A DNA stretch of 64,000 bases from JANOBD01 sp031411495. Its GTDB lineage: Bacteria; Planctomycetota; Phycisphaerae; Tepidisphaerales; Tepidisphaeraceae. The stretch covers positions 1-64,000 of the forward strand of contig JANOBD010000014.1 in assembly GCA_031411495.1 (NCBI GenBank), in the 5' to 3' direction. The position numbers were made by a program, and so were the translations under genes. Of this stretch, positions 27,596 through 34,101 are shown piece by piece. The notes below the pieces were generated by a model. It did no database searches. It was not told the DNA's origin and saw nothing but the letters and a program-made list of their open reading frames with translations. Within the stretch, counting starts at the first letter, position 1. The number at the start of each line of letters is the position of its first letter.

Positions 27596-28570
27596 ATGAA
27601 CTTCCGAATCGGCATCGTCGGCATCAGCGGCTACGGCGGCGGCGAGGCGCTCCGCCTCTGTGCTTCGCATCCTCAATTCAAAGTCGTATACGCGGCCGGC
27701 GAATCGACCGCGGGGCAGAAACTCGTCGAGCGTTTTCCGGGGTTGAGCGGGAAGCTGGCCGACCTCACCATCGACAAGTTCGACCCCGATGCGCTGCCCG
27801 ATCTGGACGTCCTCTTCGCTTCTCTCCCAACCGGCGGATCGAAAGAGCCACTCTCGCGCGTTTCTTCGAAAACGAAGATCATCGACATCGGCGGCGACCA
27901 TCGCTACGTCGACGGCTGGACCTACGGCCTCGCGGATGTCTGGCCGGACAAGATCAAGGGCAAGACGCGCATCGCCAACCCCGGCTGCTACCCGGCCGCG
28001 ACGCTCTCGCCGCTCTCGCCGCTGCTCGCGAACAAGCTGATCGACCCAAACAACATCATCGTCGACGCCAAGAGCGGCGTGAGCGGAGCCGGCCGAGGCG
28101 GCGGCGATTCGAAGTTCGGCTATGCCGAGTGTAACGAAGACCTCTGCGCCTACGGCCTCTTAAAGCACACGCACATGCCGGAGATTTCGTCGACGATCAA
28201 AGCGATCGCCGGCAGCGAGTCCGGGCTGATCTTCACGCCCCACCTGATCCCGATGACCCGCGGCATCCTCGCGACGATCTACTGTCGTGGAACGGCCGAC
28301 ACAAAGACGTGCCTCGACGCGGCCCGCGAGTTCTACAAGGGCCGAGCGTTCGTCCGCATCATCGACAAAGCCCCACACACCAAGTGGGCGACGGGCTCGA
28401 ACAACGTCTTCATCAACTACGCGTGCGACCCGGCCCGCAACCTCATCATCGCCATGGGCGCGATCGACAACCTCGGCAAAGGCGCCGCCGGGCAGGCTGT
28501 GCAGAACGCGAACCTCGTCTGCGGGTTGCCGGAGACGATGGGGCTAGAGGGGCTGGCGCTGTGGCCCTGA
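27596..28570 (+). CDS. argC: N-acetyl-gamma-glutamyl-phosphate reductase
   Basis: 324 residues. The Rossmann start GIVGISGYGGGEALRL binds NADP, and the catalytic Cys lies in NPGCYPAAT. Other hallmarks are SGVSGAGR, FTPHLIPMTRGI and the final IDNLGKGAAGQAVQN. It reduces N-acetylglutamyl phosphate to the semialdehyde, the third step of arginine synthesis. The ATG at 27596 sits directly before the Rossmann strand; the longer upstream frame is not coding. It is unlinked to the argA-like (14760) and argD (58596) genes, so the arginine genes are dispersed here. Confidence 0.96.
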   Translation: MNFRIGIVGISGYGGGEALRLCASHPQFKVVYAAGESTAGQKLVERFPGLSGKLADLTIDKFDPDALPDLDVLFASLPTGGSKEPLSRVSSKTKIIDIGGDHRYVDGWTYGLADVWPDKIKGKTRIANPGCYPAATLSPLSPLLANKLIDPNNIIVDAKSGVSGAGRGGGDSKFGYAECNEDLCAYGLLKHTHMPEISSTIKAIAGSESGLIFTPHLIPMTRGILATIYCRGTADTKTCLDAAREFYKGRAFVRIIDKAPHTKWATGSNNVFINYACDPARNLIIAMGAIDNLGKGAAGQAVQNANLVCGLPETMGLEGLALWP

Positions 28571-28573
28571 TTC

Positions 28574-28724
28574 AAGAATGACGAAGTACGAAATCCGAAT
28601 GAAGAATAAATGTTGAAGGGCAGAAATGACGAATGACGAAACGGACACATTCCGTTTCGTCATTCCCGCATTTGGCATTCGTCATTCATTCATCATTCGA
28701 TCTTCGGATTTCGTCATTTCCTTC
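28574..28724. repeat. Heptamer-armed hairpin filling the argC-rtcB gap
   Basis: The 152-bp gap is almost wholly two inverted arms of heptamer units such as GAATGAC and GAAATCC. At the centre (28632-28664) lies a perfect 14-bp stem, AATGACGAAACGGA against its reverse complement, with a 5-nt loop. The right arm reaches the rtcB stop codon. It separates convergent genes and could serve as a terminator-like structure. Confidence 0.88.
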
Positions 28725-30009
28725 ATCCGCCTTTGAACACCAACACCGGCCGCAGCTTCCGCACGACTCGAACCAGATCCTCCTGCGCCCGCAGCACCGC
28801 TCGCACATCCTTGTACGCGTGCGGCGCCTCTTCGATCATCGACTTCGTCTCGCGCGGATCGAACCAGACGTCCCGCAGTTGGTGCTTCAGGTCGCTCGAA
28901 GCGAACTTTTCTCGTGCTGCCGAGCGACTCATCCGCCGACCTGCACCATGAGCACTCGACCGCAAGGACGCATCGCAGCCACGCCCTTGGACGTGGTAGC
29001 TCAGCGTGCCCATCGAGCCCGGCAGCGCGCCGAGTACACCGGCGTCGCTGCTCATCGCGCCCTTTCGGTGCACGTACAGGCGCTCGCCATCGTGAACTTC
29101 GTGGCGGACATGGTTGTGGTCGCATTCGATACGCGATGATTCGATCGGCTTCGCGCCGACGACGTCACGCAACACGCCGATCACATCCTCGGCGATCCGT
29201 AGCCGGTTGGCGGCCGCGTATCTCGACGCCCACGCGGCGTCGTTCAGGTACGCCTGGCCGGCAGAGGTATTCGCGTCGAGCGTAGCGACGACACGCTTTT
29301 CTGGTCCCCTCTCCCGGTACCCCGGGAGACGGTTAGGGTGAGGGCGCCCGCTGACGGTTTGAACGTCACGCTCATTCGAACCCTCACCCCGACCCTCTCC
29401 CGGATTACCGGGAGAGGGGGAAGAAAGCTCCCCGGCCACGTGATGGTTTCGCACCGCCTGGCCGATCCCGCGGCTGCCGGTGTGGATCATCAGCCACAGT
29501 CGATCCTGCTCATCGGACTGCAGTTCGACGAAGTGATTGCCGCCGCCGACGGTGCCGAGCTGGATCGGGCCGTCACTTTTCGCGAACGATCGAATCGATT
29601 CGCAACTCAGGTCCGCGATCGACAACTCGCTCGGCAACGTCGGCGCGATCCGCCGATTGCGCCGCATCGCCGGAATCGCTTCGCAAAATCTTCGCAGGAT
29701 CGCACCGGCGATGTCTCCTCGGCGAAGTACACTCGCATCCGCGTCGAAGCCGAGGGAAAGCATGCCGCAGCCGATGTCGCCACCGACCATCACTGGATAG
29801 ATCAGTCGGCGCGTGGCGGTAGCCGTGCCGACGCAGATGTCGCCGGCCACGTGAACATCCGGCAACACGGCGATCCGCACGACATCGTCGAGCCTGCTCA
29901 TCCGCTCGATGGCGCGCTTCACACCATCGTCTACGGATTCAGAGAGCCACCAGCGAACCGGCGCAGCGTTCCGCGCCGGTTCGCTCATGCTGTTTGCGTT
30001 CAGACTCAT
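28723..30009 (-). CDS. rtcB: RNA-splicing ligase RtcB
   Basis: 428 residues. Metal- and GTP-binding motifs are VLPDVHVAGDICVG, GGDIGCGM (Cys ligand), LGTVGGGNHFVE, HTGSRGIG and RRMSRS with the guanylated His in SSAHGAGR. RtcB joins RNA 2',3'-cyclic phosphate or 3'-phosphate ends to 5'-OH ends using GTP and Mn2+. An in-frame insert of about 38 residues (encoded by 29306-29420, a pair of inverted palindromes) separates the NHHVAGEL helix from RVVATLDANT. The upstream RbfA-like gene overlaps it by 4 nt, so the two are translationally coupled. Confidence 0.95.
   Translation of the reverse strand: MSLNANSMSEPARNAAPVRWWLSESVDDGVKRAIERMSRLDDVVRIAVLPDVHVAGDICVGTATATRRLIYPVMVGGDIGCGMLSLGFDADASVLRRGDIAGAILRRFCEAIPAMRRNRRIAPTLPSELSIADLSCESIRSFAKSDGPIQLGTVGGGNHFVELQSDEQDRLWLMIHTGSRGIGQAVRNHHVAGELSSPSPGNPGEGRGEGSNERDVQTVSGRPHPNRLPGYRERGPEKRVVATLDANTSAGQAYLNDAAWASRYAAANRLRIAEDVIGVLRDVVGAKPIESSRIECDHNHVRHEVHDGERLYVHRKGAMSSDAGVLGALPGSMGTLSYHVQGRGCDASLRSSAHGAGRRMSRSAAREKFASSDLKHQLRDVWFDPRETKSMIEEAPHAYKDVRAVLRAQEDLVRVVRKLRPVLVFKGG
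29306..29420. repeat. Inverted pair of CCCTCTCCC palindromes (REPIN-like) inside rtcB
   Basis: Modules 29306-29346 and 29378-29420 are inverted copies; each has a CCCTCTCCCG / CGGGAGAG(G)-type hairpin and a (T)TAGGGTGAGGG-like tail. About 31 nt separate them. The reading frame of rtcB passes through both. The same module flanks the DUF559 gene at 22713 and 23173. Confidence 0.85.
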
Positions 30010-30470
30010 GCCCCACCTCCCGCCACCGGCACAAACGACAACTCCGGCACGCGCTTGCGCGAGATGCTTTGCGCCAGCGCGTGACGCAGCCTCGGCGTGA
30101 CGGCGCTCAGCCGCGCCATCAACTCCAGCGTCGACTCGGTCGCGTGCGGCGACACGATGACTTCCACGACGAGATGGCCCGCATTGGGTGCGGGATGAAC
30201 CTCGCCGACGCTCAAGTCGCTGAGCTCCACGCCGTCGATCTCGCCGCCAAAGGAAAGCATCAACGTGCGCTGCACCTGCCGGCAGAGCATCTGGGTTTTG
30301 TGATCGGGCTTATTACGCGGCCCGGAACGCGATCCGAACAGTTCGAACAAAAAAGCATCGCGATCGGAAGCTTTGCCTTGGTAGTCAGAACCGGTTGGTC
30401 CAACTTCGCGCGATGAGAGAGTGTGTTGACGCGAACGTTCGCGTCGATCACGGTGAGATCGATTGCCCAC
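30006..30470 (-). CDS. RbfA-like protein (ribosome-binding factor A family)
   Basis: 154 residues. Residues about 45-150 match the RbfA KH-type fold: a helix rich in basic residues, QVQRTLMLSF, SDLSVGEVHPAPNAGHLVVEVIV (the 'V-x-x-V-x-V-S-D/P' strand pattern), then ARLSAVTPRLRHALAQSISRKRVPELSFV, which mirrors the RbfA C-terminus 'LR-x-x-L-x-x-x-x-x-x-R-x-x-PEL-x-F'. RbfA helps mature the 30S subunit. The GTG start at 30470 is tentative and the first 40 residues are unlike family members. It ends with a 4-nt overlap on rtcB. It may be a specialised paralog, since rbfA normally sits with infB/truB. Confidence 0.7.
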   Translation of the reverse strand: MGNRSHRDRRERSRQHTLSSREVGPTGSDYQGKASDRDAFLFELFGSRSGPRNKPDHKTQMLCRQVQRTLMLSFGGEIDGVELSDLSVGEVHPAPNAGHLVVEVIVSPHATESTLELMARLSAVTPRLRHALAQSISRKRVPELSFVPVAGGGA

Positions 30471-30807
30471 GGCAATGCTCCGTTGGCTGCGTCATCGCGT
30501 TCGAAACACATCGCCCAGCGACGCTTCGAGCAATGCGCAGCGAAGATCAACCATTGAATATCACAACGACAAGTTGATTGCGGGAGCCCGGCGCGCTCGG
30601 CCGGTTGGTGGGTTCAACGATTCACGACAACGTGAATCGCCGAATCAGGCAACGGCGAACGCGGCTGAAACGGCCGGGCTCGGGCGTGCAGAGTTGTGTG
30701 AGCGCTTCGACATCGTCAAACCCTTCTCAAGCGCGCCGCTCATCGCGGGCGAGCGGGGAATGTGACGTCGGCGTGCGATTTCGTCAAGCGAAAAGCGCGA
30801 ATCACCG
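30471..30807. other. 337-bp region without a supported gene
   Basis: It lies upstream of the RbfA-like gene and downstream of the phosphoesterase gene, both on the minus strand, so it should hold the rbfA-like/rtcB promoter. Short ORFs are present on both strands but have no family features. No repeat or strong hairpin was seen. Confidence 0.5.
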
Positions 30808-31299
30808 CTACCCGCCGGCGAACACCTCGTGGAGCGTCAGCAGGTCCGTGTTCAGGTCGAGTGTCGCCACCGACTTCCTCATCGCGCGGTGCAGCGCGCC
30901 CGGGTTGATGCAGCGAAGACGCCCTTCGCGGTGGTCGTCGGCGACGTGCGTGTGGCCGGTGAGGAGGTAATCGAAACGATCCGTCGCCCGGATTTCACGG
31001 AGGATCCGGATCTCGTCGCCATGGGTCACGGCAATTCGCCTGCCGCCGAGTTCGAGATCGCCAAACGTTTCGCAGCAGCGGATCGAGCGCTCGCTCGCTT
31101 CATCGCGCAGTCCGTGCCGGTCGAAATCATTGTTACCGAAGACGAACGCGCTTCGCTCGGCGGGCAGCAGTTCCAGAACACCTTCGCCGACATCGCCGCA
31201 GTGGATGATGTATTCGGCATCCCGCGCGCGAAGGATCTTGATCGCTTCCCGAGCGGCGGCCACGCGGCCGTGTGTGTCGGACAGAATGCCCAGGATCAT
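30808..31299 (-). CDS. YfcE/MJ0936-type metallophosphodiesterase
   Basis: 163 residues, the normal family length. Motifs in order: GILSDTHGR (D-x-H), IIHCGDVGE (GD), FVFGNNDFD (GNND), VTHGDE (H) and LLTGHTHVA (GHTH); together these bind two metal ions. The enzyme cleaves phosphodiesters in the cytosol; the physiological substrate in this family is generally unknown. The ATG at 31299 has a GGAGG ribosome site and overlaps the stop of the subtilase-like gene by 4 nt. A longer frame reaches 31749 but lies wholly within the other gene and is a shadow. Confidence 0.92.
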   Translation of the reverse strand: MILGILSDTHGRVAAAREAIKILRARDAEYIIHCGDVGEGVLELLPAERSAFVFGNNDFDRHGLRDEASERSIRCCETFGDLELGGRRIAVTHGDEIRILREIRATDRFDYLLTGHTHVADDHREGRLRCINPGALHRAMRKSVATLDLNTDLLTLHEVFAGG

Positions 31300-33029
31300 C
31301 CACCCTCCGCGCAACATTTCCGACGCCGCCGCATCGCGCCCACGACGAACATTCCGAGCATCGCCGACGACGGCTCGGGCACAAGCGTGGCCGACCACGC
31401 GAGTCCGTAGGTCGTTACGTTCGCGTCGTTGGTCAGATCCCACACCTCGCCCGCGAACAGGACCCGCAGGAGATACGACTGCGTCTGCGGTATCGTCAAG
31501 TTCAGATGCTCCACCTCGTTGTACTGCGTCACCGATTCGGCGATCAGTGACCCGAGCCCCCCGCCACTGGTCGACCATACCTGCAGGTTCAGATTGTCGA
31601 AGCTCACCTCGAGCGTCGAGTTGGTCGAGAGGTTGATGCTGCGATCGATGAACCAGTCGAGCGTCACCGTGAGCGTCGATCCCGCCGGCAGCGGGCTGGT
31701 GAACCGGTAATCGTTCGGGCTCGCGTCGCTGACGATGCCGTAATCCCATCCGATCCGGTCGATGCTCCCGCCTCCAGTGCCCGCGACATCGTGCGTACCG
31801 GCGAGAAGCTGATCGAAGCCGCGATTGAGATCGAGCGCGCCCGCGCCGGCTGCGTAGTCAAGCGCCTGGGTGGTGCGGATCACGCCGTCGGTGCCCGCCG
31901 CCTGCCCGTTGTTCCAGCCTGAGATTTTCGTCGCGCTGTTGAGCAGATTCGCTTTCATCACCCGGCCGTCGAGTGCCTTGGTCGCGTTGCCGTACGTTTG
32001 CCGGGCCGCATCCGCCATCAGCGTCGCGCCCGAAGACACGATCGGCGTCGCGAAGCTGGTGCCGGCGACGTTGCTGTAGAGGTTGTTCCCCGGCGTGTTG
32101 GTTCCGCCTGCATTTCCGCCGGTCGTCCCGCCATAAAATGCACTGACGATGTTTTCGCCCGGCGCACAGATATCCACCGCGGCGCGGGCGTTCGCGATCA
32201 CCGTGCCGTCGCCGGCATGGAAGTAGTCGGCCGCCTGAATGTTCGGAATGAAGATCGGCTGCGGCCCGCGCGAGCTGAAGCTGCTGACCGAACCATACAG
32301 AGGCGAACTCACATCGCTGCCGAGTGAGCCGACGGCGATCACGTTGAAACCGCTCGCGGGCGCGCCCATCGAGTTCGAACCCGGACCGCGATTGCCCGCC
32401 GAGAAACACATCGTCTTCGCGCTGACGAGCGCGATCGCATCGACCGCGCGACTGTAATCTCCGTAGCGCGCATCCTCCGGATCGCTGCCATCACTCCACG
32501 AGCTGTTGATGACGTCGGCGACCGGCGCGCCGGTGACGGAGATCGTCGCGGCCGTGTACGCGTCTGCGAAGGAGTTCACGCTGAAGTCGAACGACCGCGT
32601 GAACGGCGTGCCGATCCAGACGGTGGCGATCGCGCCCGACCACATCGTCGCGCCGTACGCGATGCCGCGCTGGTTCTCGCCACCAGTCGCAGTAGGCCGG
32701 CCGTTGATGACCATGCCGACCCACGTCGCATGGCGATCGAACTGCCCGAGCGCACCGGTACCGGTGATGAAGGTGTTCAGGTGCGTCAGCGATTCGTGGC
32801 CGTTCCACACGAAGCCCGCCTCCACATTCGCCACGATCGCGCTGCTGCCATTGAACCCGGCCGCGTAAAAGCGATCGGCGCCGATGATCGTCCCGATATT
32901 CAGCCCGTCGGTGAAGTTGGTCGGGTCGGGGTTGGAGGTGATCAGGTCCGCCTGGGCCGCCATCAGGCGCGCGCCCGCCAGAAGAATCACCAGACCCGCG
33001 GCGAGAGTTTGTCGCTGAATCACAGTCAT
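31296..33029 (-). CDS. PEP-CTERM S8 (subtilisin-like) peptidase, catalytic Asp replaced by Glu
   Basis: 577 residues with a signal peptide (about 1-27). The subtilase domain spans about 55-400. The His is H100 in DRHATWVGMV and the Ser is S325 in AGTSFATP, with the oxyanion region around INSSWSDG. The position of the catalytic Asp, in the usual 'V-A-V-I-D-T-G' strand, reads IVANVEAGF, giving Glu70. Either Glu serves, another Asp serves, or the protein is weakened. The C-terminus VPEPSSAMLG, a short hydrophobic helix and an RRRRK tail form a PEP-CTERM sorting signal, so it should be surface-processed by an exosortase. The ATG at 33029 gives the signal peptide at the true N-terminus. Confidence 0.85.
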   Translation of the reverse strand: MTVIQRQTLAAGLVILLAGARLMAAQADLITSNPDPTNFTDGLNIGTIIGADRFYAAGFNGSSAIVANVEAGFVWNGHESLTHLNTFITGTGALGQFDRHATWVGMVINGRPTATGGENQRGIAYGATMWSGAIATVWIGTPFTRSFDFSVNSFADAYTAATISVTGAPVADVINSSWSDGSDPEDARYGDYSRAVDAIALVSAKTMCFSAGNRGPGSNSMGAPASGFNVIAVGSLGSDVSSPLYGSVSSFSSRGPQPIFIPNIQAADYFHAGDGTVIANARAAVDICAPGENIVSAFYGGTTGGNAGGTNTPGNNLYSNVAGTSFATPIVSSGATLMADAARQTYGNATKALDGRVMKANLLNSATKISGWNNGQAAGTDGVIRTTQALDYAAGAGALDLNRGFDQLLAGTHDVAGTGGGSIDRIGWDYGIVSDASPNDYRFTSPLPAGSTLTVTLDWFIDRSINLSTNSTLEVSFDNLNLQVWSTSGGGLGSLIAESVTQYNEVEHLNLTIPQTQSYLLRVLFAGEVWDLTNDANVTTYGLAWSATLVPEPSSAMLGMFVVGAMRRRRKCCAEGG

Positions 33030-33467
33030 ACGAAGATTTTGCCCGATATTCGGAGTCGCGGGTGACAAAATATTTGAGTTCTTCGCCGATTCCTTTCGGA
33101 CGCTGGTATTCGGATCATGCCTCCCTGACCCCCCAAGGCCGCCTGCAACGCCCTCTGCGACTTCGCAGCCTCTTGCATTCTCTTGCATTTCGCCGCATTG
33201 CCGGTCCGAAAAGTCGAATTTCGGGGCGTTTTCGAGGACTGGTGAAATCGAAGTGTTCATCTATCTACTGGGGTTCGGGAACCTCGGCTTCGGCAGCCTC
33301 TGGGCGCCAAACATCCCATTTTAACGTCTCCGGAGATTCGATCCGCGACCGCCACGGCTGGACGCGCATCATAAGGATATTGTCAGCACCGCTCCCAGTA
33401 GAATCATCCAAGCCCTGCGACCGAATATCAGTTGAAACTCAATCTCAATTGGCTAGCATCTTTCGAT

Positions 33468-33770
33468 ATGGCAAAGGAACTGCCCCAGATCCCTACGCCG
33501 GGAGCCCCCGATTTAGGCTGCGGCGAAGCCCGCTGCGCGGAAGCCTGCACCCTCAACCGTCTGGGCATCGGCCAATGCGGCACCGTCGTCAAGATCGACG
33601 CCGACCGCGAACTCCGCCGTCGGCTCATGGAAATGGGATTCTGCTCCGGCACCCGAGTCGAGGTCGTCCGCCGATCCCCATTCGGCGACCCGATCGAACT
33701 CCGCCTCCGCGGCTACTGCCTCTCCCTCCGCAACGAACAGGCCAAGTGCGTCTCCGTCGAGCGGGTGTGA
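33468..33770 (+). CDS. feoA: FeoA family ferrous-iron transport protein
   Basis: 100 residues. The SH3-like FeoA domain spans about 27-100: LNRLGIGQCGTVVKI, the conserved RRRLMEMGFCSGTRVEVVRRSPFGDP pattern (M-G-hydrophobic-x-x-G) and IELRLRGYCLSLR. An extra N-terminal segment contains four Cys (GCGEARCAEAC region plus a later Cys) and may bind metal. FeoA is the small cytosolic partner of FeoB. I chose the ATG at 33468; an in-frame TTG at 33432 adds 12 residues. feoB begins about 330 bp downstream, beyond an inverted-repeat element. Confidence 0.88.
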   Translation: MAKELPQIPTPGAPDLGCGEARCAEACTLNRLGIGQCGTVVKIDADRELRRRLMEMGFCSGTRVEVVRRSPFGDPIELRLRGYCLSLRNEQAKCVSVERV

Positions 33771-33785
33771 TGGGTTCCAGAATTT

Positions 33786-34081
33786 TGAACCACGAAGACA
33801 CGAAGTCACGAAGATCAACTTCGCTGGATGGTTCGCTCTTGCGCATTCTGCTGTCGAGCATTTTGGGAAGCGAAACCAAAGATCAACACAGATTGACAAA
33901 GATGAATGCTAGGGAATTCATTTTTGGGTTCCCGACTTTCATTTCATATGTGTTCATCTGTGGTTCCTTCTCCGCGCGTTCTTTCTTCTACCTTTCATTG
34001 ATACCCTTTTCCGCTTTGGTTTTTCAAACGACACTGCCGCCGCGCGCAGACAGCTTCGTGACTTCGTGTCTTCGTGGTTCA
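33786..34081. repeat. Nested inverted-repeat element between feoA and feoB
   Basis: A perfect 28-bp inverted repeat (33786-33813 and 34054-34081) is made of CACGAAG-A/T octamers. Inside it lies a second pair of arms (33874-33907 and 33938-33967) made of ACAGATGAAC-like decamers. The element occupies nearly all of the 331 bp between feoA and feoB and would be read in the feo transcript. Confidence 0.92.
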
Positions 34082-34101
34082 CCCTTCCTCCGGAGCGACG
34101 A

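Noticed and set aside
30808..31749. A 313-residue frame that includes the phosphoesterase
   Set aside because: Its first 150 residues overlap the subtilase-like gene in another frame, and the ATG at 31299 has a GGAGG site and the true family start.
33786..34081. A CRISPR array or an iron riboswitch between feoA and feoB
   Set aside because: The repeats are inverted tandem octamers and decamers without unique spacers, and no aptamer-like core was seen.
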